The notes beneath the pieces were generated by a model, which was given only the letters and a program-made list of their open reading frames with translations, was not told the DNA's origin and did not search any database. A stretch of DNA of 64,000 bases from Streptomyces bambusae (GTDB lineage Bacteria > Actinomycetota > Actinomycetes > Streptomycetales > Streptomycetaceae), in the NCBI RefSeq assembly GCF_019400985.1, contig NZ_WTFF01000004.1, forward strand, positions 16,789 through 80,788. Reading direction: 5' to 3'. A program made the position numbers and the translations under genes. Positions 56,493-64,000 of this stretch are shown piece by piece. How positions within the stretch are numbered: position 1 is the stretch's first letter; every line of letters begins with the position of its first letter.

Positions 56493-57755
56493 TCACGTGG
56501 TCCCGGCCTTCAACCGCAGGGGCAGGGCGCGCAGGGCCTTCAACCGCAGGGGCAGGGCGCGCAGGGTGCGTTCGGCGATGGCCTCGGCCTCCGCCGGCAG
56601 CGCGGCGTGGGCGATCACCCCGGCCAGTACGTCGGCGCCGCCGCGGTAGGACGGCAGTACGGTGCCCGGCTTCAGGTCCAGGCCCCAGAAGACGTCGTGC
56701 ACCCCGGTCCGGCGGGCGACGTCCCGCGGGTCGCCGACCCACTCGACCACGCCGCCGTCCGCCGGGACGAACCGCTGGACCACGGCCCTGCTGTGCCGCG
56801 GCGCCAGTTCGGCCGGCTCCAGGGGCCGGCCCAGGGCCAGCCGGACCACGTTGGGCAACGGGTCCACCCCCGTCGCCAGCCGCATCACCTCGGTCGCGAT
56901 CCGGGCACCGGTCAGCCGGCAGGTGATCTCCAGCAGGATCACCCGGCCGTCGTGCGTGCGCAGGATGTCGGTGTTGATCACCGCCGGGTCCAGGCGCAGG
57001 GCGCGCGCGCCGCGCCGCACCGTGTCGGTGACCTCCTCGATCTGCTCGGCGGTCAGCCGGCTGGGCAGGGTGTCGCCGCCCTCGAAGAAGTGCGGGGCGA
57101 ACTCCTCCTTGCGCCCGTACTCCCGGTCGGCGAACCCGAAGCGGTGCAGCTCGCCGTCGACCATGAAGGCCGCCAGGGTGTGCTCGGTGCCCTCCAGGAA
57201 CTCCTCGACCACGATCCGCCCGCCGGGGCTGAGCCGCAGCGCCTCCTGGGCCAGCGGGCGCACCTGCCCGGCCGACTCCACCTTCAGCACGCCCAGCGAC
57301 CCGGTCTGGTCGCTGGGCTTGATGACCGCCGGCAGGCCGATGTCGGCGACCGCCCGCACCGCCTCGCCGACGCTCTCGGCGGTGGCGAACCGGGGCAGGT
57401 CGAGCCCGGCCGCGCGCAGGATCCGCAGGCGCCGGTCCTTGAGCGTGCAGTCGAGGGCCGTCTCCAGCGGCAGCCCCGGACAGCCGAAGCGCCGCGCGAG
57501 CGTGCTGATCACCGGCGGGTTGTCGGCGCCCAGGGAGAACACGCCGTCGATCCGGTCGATGCCGGCCGCCGACAGCTCCGCGAGCACCGCCACGGCGTCG
57601 TTCGGGTCGCACACCAGCAGGACGTCCGCGGCCGCCCGGGCCCGGTCGGTCGGCTGGTCGGTGACCACCACCAGTTCGCGCCGGGCCGAACGCAGTTCGG
57701 TCAGGGAACGATCCATCCCGGAGCCGAGTCCGCAGACCAGCAGGCGGTCAGTCAC
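56493..57755 (-). CDS. ATP-grasp ligase
   Basis: A 420-residue ATP-grasp enzyme of the carbamoyl-phosphate-synthase-like / amino-acid-ligase group. The central nucleotide-binding region has PAVIKPSDQTGSLGVLKV (about 140-157) and RIVVEEFLEGTEHT; Mg ligands are likely in DGRVILLEITCRLTG. It should form an amide or peptide bond through an acyl phosphate. Start GTG 57755 overlaps the deacetylase stop by 8 nt. The C-terminus contains an exact 10-residue duplication (ALPLRLKALR). It may couple an amino acid to an amino sugar or peptide here; substrate unknown. Confidence 0.9.
   Translation of the reverse strand: MTDRLLVCGLGSGMDRSLTELRSARRELVVVTDQPTDRARAAADVLLVCDPNDAVAVLAELSAAGIDRIDGVFSLGADNPPVISTLARRFGCPGLPLETALDCTLKDRRLRILRAAGLDLPRFATAESVGEAVRAVADIGLPAVIKPSDQTGSLGVLKVESAGQVRPLAQEALRLSPGGRIVVEEFLEGTEHTLAAFMVDGELHRFGFADREYGRKEEFAPHFFEGGDTLPSRLTAEQIEEVTDTVRRGARALRLDPAVINTDILRTHDGRVILLEITCRLTGARIATEVMRLATGVDPLPNVVRLALGRPLEPAELAPRHSRAVVQRFVPADGGVVEWVGDPRDVARRTGVHDVFWGLDLKPGTVLPSYRGGADVLAGVIAHAALPAEAEAIAERTLRALPLRLKALRALPLRLKAGTT
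56505..56564 (-). repeat. Perfect 30-bp tandem duplication at the ATP-grasp 3' end
   Basis: Two exact 30-bp copies (56505-56534 and 56535-56564) with no mismatch. The duplication keeps the frame and repeats ten residues near the C-terminus, so it is recent and tolerated. Confidence 0.95.
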
Positions 57756-58461
57756 GGCCGCCTCCTGCCGGACCGGCGGCGGGCGCGGCGCCCAGGCTCA
57801 GCACCTGGAACACCTCCGCGTGACCCGAGCCCGCCGAGACCGCGCCGCGGTAGCGGGCCAGGCCGCGGATGCCCTCGTCCCAGGCGGCGTGCCGCAGCTG
57901 GGACACGTACGCGCGCATCGCCTCGACCTTGGTCTCGATCTGCCCGCCGATGTCCTCGGCGTACTGGAAGCGCGCCATCGGCGCCCACACCTCGTAGCCG
58001 AGCACCAGCCGGGGCGCGGGCATCGGCCGGCCGCCCGTCTCCTGGAAGAACTCCGACTGCGCCATCCACAGTGCCTCGACGGTGAGCTGGTGCACCATGC
58101 GGTGCTCGACGTCGTCGTCGTTGTCGTGCGGCAGGTACACCACCTGCGGCCGTACCTCGCGCAGGACCCGGACCAGGTCCAGATGGACCCGGCGGGTCAG
58201 GGCGAAGTCCCGCGAGGGCTCCTCGAAGCGGATGCAGCGGTGCACGCCCAGGGCCTTCGCGGCGGCCTCCGTCTCGGCGGCGAACTCGGCGTCGCTGACG
58301 GCGTCGTCCAGGGCGCTGCGCTCGCGGCCGATGACGATGACCACCGTCACCCGGGCACCGTCCCGCACGTGCTTGGCGATGGACCCGCCGCAGCCGATGA
58401 CGTCGTCGTCGGGATGCGGCGCGACCACCAGGACGTCGGTCACCCCGGTCACCCCGGTCAT
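57748..58461 (-). CDS. PIG-L/LmbE-family deacetylase
   Basis: A 237-residue zinc-dependent N-deacetylase. The metal motif is APHPDDDVIGCGG (about 14-26), with a further His in LPHDNDDDVEHRMVHQ. The family removes acetyl groups from N-acetylglucosamine-type sugars, as in mycothiol, GPI, teicoplanin and streptothricin pathways. ATG 58461 overlaps the sugar-enzyme stop (ATGA). It stands between a sugar oxidoreductase/epimerase and an ATP-grasp ligase, fitting unmasking of an amino sugar that is then acylated or left as a free amine. Confidence 0.93.
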   Translation of the reverse strand: MTGVTGVTDVLVVAPHPDDDVIGCGGSIAKHVRDGARVTVVIVIGRERSALDDAVSDAEFAAETEAAAKALGVHRCIRFEEPSRDFALTRRVHLDLVRVLREVRPQVVYLPHDNDDDVEHRMVHQLTVEALWMAQSEFFQETGGRPMPAPRLVLGYEVWAPMARFQYAEDIGGQIETKVEAMRAYVSQLRHAAWDEGIRGLARYRGAVSAGSGHAEVFQVLSLGAAPAAGPAGGGRD

Positions 58462-60491
58462 GCGCCGGCCCCCGGGAGCTCCCCGGCCCAGCGCGCCCAC
58501 TGCCCGGTCAGCGCGACACCCTCGGCGAACGGGGTGCGCGCCGTGAAGCCCAGGACCCGGCGGGCCTTGTCGTAGCCGGCGCGGGCGGTCGAGCGGTACA
58601 GCTCCAGCTCCCAGTCCGCCACCGGCTCCCCAGCGGGCACCGTCGAAGGACCGCCCAGGCCGCGCAGCGCGCGGACCGCGTCGAAGAAGGCGCCCCAGCC
58701 CAGCTCCTCGGGGTGGCCGACGAGGAACCGCTCGCCGGCGGCGGCCGCGGTGTCCACGGCCCGGAGCACGGCGTCGGCCAGGTCGTCGACGTACACGGCG
58801 TTGCACACGCCGCCGTCGCCGCCCGCCGGAAGCTGCGCGAAGTCGCCCTCGGCGCGCAGGAGTTGCGCGGTCGTCCACTGGCCGCCCCACGGGCCGTACA
58901 CCACGCCCGGCTGGAGCACCACCGTCTCCAGGCCGTCGCCGTGCGCGTCCAGGACCAGCCGCTCCGCGGCGAGCTTCTGCTGCTCGTACTCGCGGTCGGC
59001 GGGGTCGGCCGGCCGGGCGGGGGAGTCCTCGGTCAGGGCGCCGGTGACGGCCGGGTCGTAGACGTCGATCGTGCTCAGGTGCACCACGCGGCGGACCCCG
59101 GCGGCGCGCGCCGCGGCCAGCACGTTCGCGGTGCCCTCGACGGAGGCGGCCCAGCGGCCCGCCTCGTCGCCCGAGCTGCCGAACGCGCAGTGGACGACGG
59201 TGTCGCAGCCCTCGAACGCCGCGCGGAGCGTGGCGGGGTCCAGCAGGTCGCCCTGGCGGAACTCCAGCCGGTCCTGCGGCAGGACGGACAGCCGCGCCGC
59301 CCGGCCGAAGCCGCGGACCACGGGCCGGACCCGGGCCCCGGTGCCGAGGACCAGCCGCTCGACGAGCCGGCCGCCGATGAACCCGCTCGCGCCGGTGACC
59401 GCCACGGTGCGGCCGGCGAGCACGGGGCCGTCGCCGGCCGCGGCGTCGCCGGCGCGCGTGGTCCACGGCTGCGCGGACCGCTCGTGGGCGGGGCCGCCGT
59501 AGCACTCCTGGATCAGCTCGACGACGCGTACGCCGTCCAGCGGGGTGGAGTGGACGGGAGCGGCGCCGCGCACGGCGGCGGCGAAGTTGCCGAGCTGCTC
59601 GGTGAACAGCAGCTCCCACTCGCCCTGGGCCGGGGCGACGGCGTCCACGTCGCCGCGGTGCAGCTCCACCCCGTCCGCGGTGACCAGGGTGCACTCACCG
59701 GCCGGGAAGTCGGTACCGATCGTGACGGTCGCCCGGGTACCGGTGACCGTGCAGCTGATACCGAGGTCGCGCAGCCGGCTGAAGTCGCAGTGCACGTCGG
59801 TGGCACCGAAGCGCAGGTGGGCGGTGGCGTCGGTCTCCACGCCGCCGAGGGAGTTGTCCTCGTAGCGGACCACCTCCACGTCGGGACCGAGCCACCACAG
59901 CAGGGTGTCGAAGACGTGGGAGGCGGTGTCGGTGAGCACACCGCCGCCGGCGAGCCGCCGGTCGAACATCGACCAGGAGACCGGCTCGTGGGCGTAGGGG
60001 TGGCCCTCCGACCAGTCGACCCGCACCACCTCGCCGAGCTCGCCGCCGTCGATGAGCCGCTTGACCCAGGCGTAGGCGGGGAAGAGCCGCCGCGGATGGG
60101 CCATGGCCAGCACCGGCGCGCCCTCGGCCGCGGCGGCGGCCTCCAGGCCCTTGGCGTCCGCGACCGAGGTGGTCATCGGCTTCTCCAGCAGGACGTGCTT
60201 GCCGGCCGCCAGCAGCGCCTGCACGATCGGCGCGTGCAGGGTGTGCGGGGCCACGACCACGGCGGCGTCGAACGCATCGGCGGCCTCGGCCGGATCGGTG
60301 GCGAGCACCACCCGGTCGGCGTCGGTGCCGCCCAGTTCCCGGTAGAGGGCGAGGGCGGCCTCGGCCTGGCGCGGGTCACGGTCGATGAGCGCGGTCAGCT
60401 GCACGTCGCCCTTGAGCGGGGGCAGGGCGGGCAGATGGCAGCCGCGGGCGGCGGCACCGCACCCGACGATCGCGAGGCGTACGGGAGGCAT
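58458..60491 (-). CDS. Fused Gfo/Idh/MocA oxidoreductase and NAD-dependent epimerase
   Basis: A 677-residue two-enzyme fusion. Residues 1-335 are a Gfo/Idh/MocA oxidoreductase: Rossmann motif AIVGCGAAARGCHLPAL and catalytic EKPM near residue 105. Residues 360-675 are an extended SDR: VTGASGFIGGRLVERLV, active-site YEQQK and VYGPWGG. Both halves normally occur as separate proteins. The pair could oxidise or isomerise and then epimerise or reduce one nucleotide sugar. GGAG 7 nt before ATG 60491. No frameshift was seen at the linker (about 336-360), so the fusion looks real. Confidence 0.92.
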   Translation of the reverse strand: MPPVRLAIVGCGAAARGCHLPALPPLKGDVQLTALIDRDPRQAEAALALYRELGGTDADRVVLATDPAEAADAFDAAVVVAPHTLHAPIVQALLAAGKHVLLEKPMTTSVADAKGLEAAAAAEGAPVLAMAHPRRLFPAYAWVKRLIDGGELGEVVRVDWSEGHPYAHEPVSWSMFDRRLAGGGVLTDTASHVFDTLLWWLGPDVEVVRYEDNSLGGVETDATAHLRFGATDVHCDFSRLRDLGISCTVTGTRATVTIGTDFPAGECTLVTADGVELHRGDVDAVAPAQGEWELLFTEQLGNFAAAVRGAAPVHSTPLDGVRVVELIQECYGGPAHERSAQPWTTRAGDAAAGDGPVLAGRTVAVTGASGFIGGRLVERLVLGTGARVRPVVRGFGRAARLSVLPQDRLEFRQGDLLDPATLRAAFEGCDTVVHCAFGSSGDEAGRWAASVEGTANVLAAARAAGVRRVVHLSTIDVYDPAVTGALTEDSPARPADPADREYEQQKLAAERLVLDAHGDGLETVVLQPGVVYGPWGGQWTTAQLLRAEGDFAQLPAGGDGGVCNAVYVDDLADAVLRAVDTAAAAGERFLVGHPEELGWGAFFDAVRALRGLGGPSTVPAGEPVADWELELYRSTARAGYDKARRVLGFTARTPFAEGVALTGQWARWAGELPGAGA

Positions 60492-60573
60492 GGTTCACTC
60501 CAGGGTTCGTCGAAAGGGGGATGGCGCGGGGCGGGGCCGGGGCCGGGCACGCGGCCCCGGCCCCGGCTCCGGT

Positions 60574-61323
60574 TCACGGCGTGGGGAGTCCGGCGGGGTG
60601 GTGGACCCACACGTTGGGCTCGGCGTACGTGCCGTAGCCGTCCTCGGTGACGCGCAGCGGCACCAGGGCGCCGGGCAGGGGGTGCTCGCCCGGGCCCGGC
60701 AGCGGGTGACCGAGGAACTCCTCCCAGCGGGCGACCGGCTGACGGATCACCAGGGAGCGGTCCGCGATGCCCAGTTGCCGGGCGCCCAGCTCCAGATGGG
60801 TGCGCAGCCACGGGTCGAAGCAGCGCCCGTCGGGCCGGCGCCACGCGGCGTACTCGCCGATCGGGATCAGCGGGTAGCGGGGCTTGCGGGTGGGCCGTAC
60901 CGGGATGACCACCCCGCGGGGCGCGTCCTCGGCGGCCCGCCGCCGGACCTCGGCCAGCAGCCGCTCGGCGTGTCCGGCCGCCCGGTGACCGGGATCGACG
61001 GACACCGACAGCATGCACACGGCGTCCGCGCGGTCCGGCGGGCCGTGGTCGACGGCCTCCACCAGGACCTCGTCACTGCCGGACGGCAGCGACGCGGCAC
61101 GGCCGTCCCAGCGGACCGGCAGCCCGTTGGCCGCCGCGACCAGGCGCCCGTCCCCGTCCACCAGGCACAGCTGGTGGGCGGGGTAGCGGTCGTACATGCC
61201 GTGCCAGCGCCAGTTCCCTGGGGACTCCCAGCTCATGAACGCGGGCATGTTGGCGCCGATCAGGGCGTCCACCTCGGGCCGCAGCCACGGGTCCCGGGAC
61301 AGGTCGGTCAGGGTCAGGGACAC
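60574..61323 (-). CDS. GNAT-like acyltransferase, substrate unknown
   Basis: A 249-residue protein with a GNAT-type core. VCMLSVSVDPGHRAAGHAER (about 101-120) fits the acyl-CoA motif, and PVRPTRKPRYPLIPIGEYAA follows the sheet. The C-terminal third (PWLRTHLELGARQLGIADRS) occurs in large-substrate acyltransferases. GTG 61323 starts 8 nt after the hydroxylase stop, with only a weak ribosome site. It may acylate a late intermediate or confer self-protection; both are inference from position. Confidence 0.75.
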   Translation of the reverse strand: MSLTLTDLSRDPWLRPEVDALIGANMPAFMSWESPGNWRWHGMYDRYPAHQLCLVDGDGRLVAAANGLPVRWDGRAASLPSGSDEVLVEAVDHGPPDRADAVCMLSVSVDPGHRAAGHAERLLAEVRRRAAEDAPRGVVIPVRPTRKPRYPLIPIGEYAAWRRPDGRCFDPWLRTHLELGARQLGIADRSLVIRQPVARWEEFLGHPLPGPGEHPLPGALVPLRVTEDGYGTYAEPNVWVHHPAGLPTP

Positions 61324-61330
61324 CGGCGGG

Positions 61331-62365
61331 TCAGCCCAGCAGCCGGGTGCCGGCCGTGGCCCGCATCTCGCGGGAGCGCCGCAGGTCGGACGTCACGCAC
61401 ACCCGCTTCAGCCAGCGGTCGGTGCCGTCGTAGCGGGCCTGGAACGGCAGCCGGCCGTGCACCGCGCGGTGGTTGTCGATGAACAGCACGTCGCCCTGGT
61501 CCGCGACGACCTCCCGCATCCCGGCGTCCACCACCTTGAACAGCGCGTCGTAGGCCCGCCGGGCGTCGGTGTCGTCCTCCGGCACGGAGGTGAAGTACGG
61601 GTCGAGGCGCATGTACGGGTCCAGGCGCGAGCCGTAGAGCAGCGGGCCGAGCGGCCGCTCGTCGATCATCCGCTGGATGGTGGCGAACCGGGCCGCCTCC
61701 TCCTCGGAGGCGATCGTGTTGTTCTTCGGCAGGTGCGACTCGTCGGGGGCGATGTGGAAACGCGGCTCGAAGAGGATGTCGATGTCCTCGGCGGACAGCG
61801 AGGACAGGTCCAGCTCACCGACCGTCGTGGGTACGTGGTCGGGGTTGCGCAGCGCGCCGAGGACCAGGTAGTCGCTGCGGTAGGGGTGGAAGGCGTCCTC
61901 GGTGTGCCAGGTCAGCAGCTCCTTGCTGCCCATCCCGAGCTGGTCGTGCTCGTGCGCCTGGATCGGGAAGATGTCGTGCACGAGGTGGCCGTCCTGCTGC
62001 GTGGCCCACCCGAAGGGCTCGCCGAGCAGGGCGGAGTACAGCATCAGCAGCAGTTCCTCGGGGAACTCCGGGCCGGGCCGGCCGCGGCCGCGCCAGTGGG
62101 CGGGGGTGGCGCCGATGCGCTGCTGGTCGAAGTCGTGCCCGCGGATCACGGTGTGGCCGTGGCGGTCGGCCAGCTTGAACTCGCGCAGGAAGTTCTGCAC
62201 GCCCTCGGGCAGCCGGGCCGCGAGCCGCGGCAGGTCGCGCAGCAGGACGGGGTCGCCGAAGGACGGGTAGGAGGCGGCCAGTTCGAGACTGAGCTCCGCC
62301 ACGGCGGAGGCCTCGTCGGCCGTCAGGGTGTAGCTGGGCGTGGACTGGTCGGTGAGGTTCGACAT
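61331..62365 (-). CDS. Fe(II)/2-oxoglutarate oxygenase of the VioC / clavaminate-synthase-like group
   Basis: A 344-residue non-haem iron oxygenase. The iron triad is the H-x-E of LLTWHTEDAFHPYR with the distal His in FIDNHRAVHGR; the 2-oxoglutarate Arg is in WLKRVCV. The sequence pattern (NPDHVPTTVGELD, PIQAHEHDQ) is that of the VioC, OrfP and AsnO enzymes, which beta-hydroxylate free L-arginine or L-asparagine. The usual H-x-D is replaced by H-x-E, as in VioC. ATG 62365 has a weak GAGAG. Directly upstream is the A-PCP gene, so hydroxyarginine or a relative may be the activated amino acid. Confidence 0.92.
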   Translation of the reverse strand: MSNLTDQSTPSYTLTADEASAVAELSLELAASYPSFGDPVLLRDLPRLAARLPEGVQNFLREFKLADRHGHTVIRGHDFDQQRIGATPAHWRGRGRPGPEFPEELLLMLYSALLGEPFGWATQQDGHLVHDIFPIQAHEHDQLGMGSKELLTWHTEDAFHPYRSDYLVLGALRNPDHVPTTVGELDLSSLSAEDIDILFEPRFHIAPDESHLPKNNTIASEEEAARFATIQRMIDERPLGPLLYGSRLDPYMRLDPYFTSVPEDDTDARRAYDALFKVVDAGMREVVADQGDVLFIDNHRAVHGRLPFQARYDGTDRWLKRVCVTSDLRRSREMRATAGTRLLG

Positions 62366-62442
62366 GCCAACTCTCGCTGAGTGGTCGGGGATGGTTGCTG
62401 CCCGCGGACGGCCGGAGCGGGGCGCGGGCCCTCGGGTGGTGC

Positions 62443-62559
62443 GGTGACGCGAGGCGCAGTGGTGCGCCGCACGGTGGTCAGGTGACGCGAGGCGCGGTGG
62501 TGCGCGACGCGGTGGTGCGGATGCGGCGATGCGCGGCGCGGTGCTGCGCGACGCGGTGG
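62443..62559. repeat. Degenerate direct repeats in the spacer before the hydroxylase gene
   Basis: GGTGACGCGAGGCGC followed by A/G and GTGGTGCG occurs at 62443 and 62481, with further GACGCGGTGGT copies to about 62559. No coding is supported in this 194-bp gap between the NRPS stop (62560) and the hydroxylase start. Confidence 0.7.
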
Positions 62560-64000
62560 TCAGGGCCGGGCGGTCGCGCGCTCGGCGACCGCTTCCGCGA
62601 GCAGCCGGGGCGTCGGGGACGCGAAGAGGGCGCTCGCCCGCAGCCCGGCGGCGGCGGGATGGGACTCGCGCAGCCGCGCCAACAGGCGCATGGCGAGCAG
62701 CGACTGGCCGCCGTGGTCGAAGAAGTTGTCGTCGGGGCCGAGCCCCGGGTCGCCCAGGACCTCGCGGAAGAGGGCCAGCACACTGTCCAGCGGCTCCCCC
62801 GGGGAGGGCTCCACGGCGCCGTGCGGCAACGGCGACGGCACCGGGGCCTGGGCCTGGGCCGATGTCCGGCCCGCGGCGGCCGCCCACGTGGCCAGCCGCC
62901 GCTTGTCGACCTTGCCGTGCGGGTTCTTCGGCAGGACGGACACCCGGTACAGCACCCGGGGCACCGCCCAGTCCGGCAGCTGTGCCTCCAGCGGCGCCAC
63001 CAGTGCGTCCCGGTCGGCGCCCGTCAGCCGTACGGCCTCGCCGGGCAGCGGCGCGGCGGCCTGCTCGGCCGGCACGGTGAACGCCCACAGGACGGTGCCG
63101 GTCTCCGGGTCGGGGAAGACCACCGCCTGGTCGACCCCGGCCACCTCGCACAGGGCGCGCTCCACCCGGGCCGGCTCCAGCCGGTGCCCGCGGATCTTGA
63201 CCTGGTCGTCCACCCGGCCGAGGAAGACCAGCTGTCCGTCGGCGTCGATCCGCCCCAGGTCACCCGTGACGTACAGGCGTGCGCCGGGGTCGGCGGCCCA
63301 GGGGTCGGGCACGAAGCGGCGGGCGGTGGCGGCCTCGTCGTCGAGGAAGCCGCGGGCCAGCAGCGGACCGCCGATGTGGATCTCCCCGGTCTCGCCGTCC
63401 GGCACCGGGCGGCCGTCCCGCCGGATGCTGATCTCCACGTCGCGCAGGGGCGTGCCGAGCGGCACCTCCGCGGCGCCGGACGGCAGCAGTCCGGTGTAGA
63501 AGGTGGAGCTGACGGTGCATTCGGTGAGTCCGTACACGTGGGCCAGGCCGGCCGGCTGCCGGGCCTGCCACGCCCGGTAGGGCCGCGGGTCCATCCGCTC
63601 GCCGCCCACCACCACCGTGCGCAGTTCCGCCGGCGTGGTCGTGCCGCCGGCGTCGAGCCAGCGGGCGTACTCCAGCCAGTACTGGGTGGAGAGTTCGACC
63701 ACGGTGGTCCGGCTCCGGGCCAGGCTGATGTGCAGCTCCTCGGCGTCCAGGGCCCGGGTGTCCTCGCGGCACACCACGGCCGCGCCGGCGGCGAACGCCG
63801 GGAAGACCTCCTCGATGAGCACGTCGAAGCCCAGGGACGCCACCTGCAGCCAGCGGTCGCGCGACGTCAGCCCCAGCCGGGCGGCGACCGCGGCCGCGAA
63901 CCGGCGCAGTGCGTCCCGCTCGACGACGGTGCCCTTGGGCCGGCCGGTGGAGCCGGAGGTGAACAGCACGTACGCCACGTCGGACCCGCCGGCCCGCGCC
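62560..64000 (-). CDS. NRPS adenylation-PCP protein, N-terminus off window
   Basis: The C-terminal part of a nonribosomal peptide synthetase; the frame enters from the right edge. An adenylation domain (A3 VLFTSGSTGRPKG, A5 VYGLTECT, A7 YVTGD, A8 GRVDDQVKIRGHRLEPARVE, A10 HGKVDK) is followed by a PCP with DNFFDHGGQSLL, whose Ser carries phosphopantetheine. Hand alignment to GrsA gives pocket residues D-V-E-E-V-G-V-V-S-K. Glu at 239 and 278 would suit a basic side chain such as arginine, ornithine or an enduracididine-like residue. No thioesterase follows. Any condensation domain is outside the window. Confidence 0.94.
   Translation of the reverse strand, partial: ARAGGSDVAYVLFTSGSTGRPKGTVVERDALRRFAAAVAARLGLTSRDRWLQVASLGFDVLIEEVFPAFAAGAAVVCREDTRALDAEELHISLARSRTTVVELSTQYWLEYARWLDAGGTTTPAELRTVVVGGERMDPRPYRAWQARQPAGLAHVYGLTECTVSSTFYTGLLPSGAAEVPLGTPLRDVEISIRRDGRPVPDGETGEIHIGGPLLARGFLDDEAATARRFVPDPWAADPGARLYVTGDLGRIDADGQLVFLGRVDDQVKIRGHRLEPARVERALCEVAGVDQAVVFPDPETGTVLWAFTVPAEQAAAPLPGEAVRLTGADRDALVAPLEAQLPDWAVPRVLYRVSVLPKNPHGKVDKRRLATWAAAAGRTSAQAQAPVPSPLPHGAVEPSPGEPLDSVLALFREVLGDPGLGPDDNFFDHGGQSLLAMRLLARLRESHPAAAGLRASALFASPTPRLLAEAVAERATARP

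Overview
The window is very GC-rich, with strongly GC-biased third codon positions, frequent GTG starts, gene overlaps of the ATGA/GTGA type and typical actinobacterial protein families. It is most likely chromosomal DNA of a Streptomyces or a close relative. No rRNA, tRNA, CRISPR array, prophage or intact insertion sequence was seen.

Bases 1-23160 look like a dormancy / oxygen-limitation island. The gene families match the Mycobacterium tuberculosis DosR (DevR) regulon and, from memory, the OsdR regulon of Streptomyces coelicolor. They comprise four CBS-BON proteins and one CBS-only protein, three universal stress proteins, a zinc alcohol dehydrogenase, an HTH-flavin-reductase-like protein, a GH65 phosphorylase, two flavodoxins, an Rv1733c-like membrane protein, two P-type ATPases, an Acg-type nitroreductase, a DUF1918 protein, a SulP transporter and a fragment of an HspX-like Hsp20. 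Twelve copies (plus one half-site) of a palindrome near GGGNCCGNNCGGNCCC lie in intergenic spaces, many paired 20-22 bp apart, and tie the island together as one probable regulon. The sensor kinase and response regulator are not in the window. At the left edge a sulfite-oxidase-type enzyme lacks its usual membrane domain.

Bases 23170-27609 hold TetR-controlled accessory genes: a TetR gene with a 19-bp operator next to two small membrane-protein genes, a DHA2 MFS exporter, and a SnoaL-like protein with its own TetR gene. Bases 27671-34338 form a metal block: a secreted His-rich protein, a CopZ-like chaperone and a CopA ATPase, then four His/Met-rich membrane or secreted proteins (including a DUF305 lipoprotein). 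Five 17-bp ATACC...GGGTAT boxes, of the CsoR type, lie at the copper genes and also in front of the MFS gene.

Bases 34609-48883 are mostly core or regulatory genes: TetR with methyltransferase, a GAF/PAS/SpoIIE/HATPase signalling protein, lpdA, an FtsX-type ABC exporter, a large AfsR-like SARP regulator, a protein of unknown function, and a VOC protein.

Bases 48884-64000 (right edge) begin with a GNAT gene and then hold two probable parts of a specialized-metabolite locus. A four-gene minus-strand operon encodes a stand-alone adenylation enzyme, an aminoglycoside-phosphotransferase-like kinase, an alpha/beta hydrolase and a nucleoside-deoxyribosyltransferase-like protein, divergent from a CocE hydrolase. 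A second minus-strand series encodes an NRPS A-PCP protein (cut by the edge), a VioC-like arginine-type hydroxylase, a GNAT-like protein, a fused Gfo/Idh-SDR sugar enzyme, a PIG-L deacetylase, an ATP-grasp ligase and a GT2 glycosyltransferase. Together these suggest a glycosylated, amino-sugar-bearing peptide built around a basic, perhaps beta-hydroxylated, amino acid.
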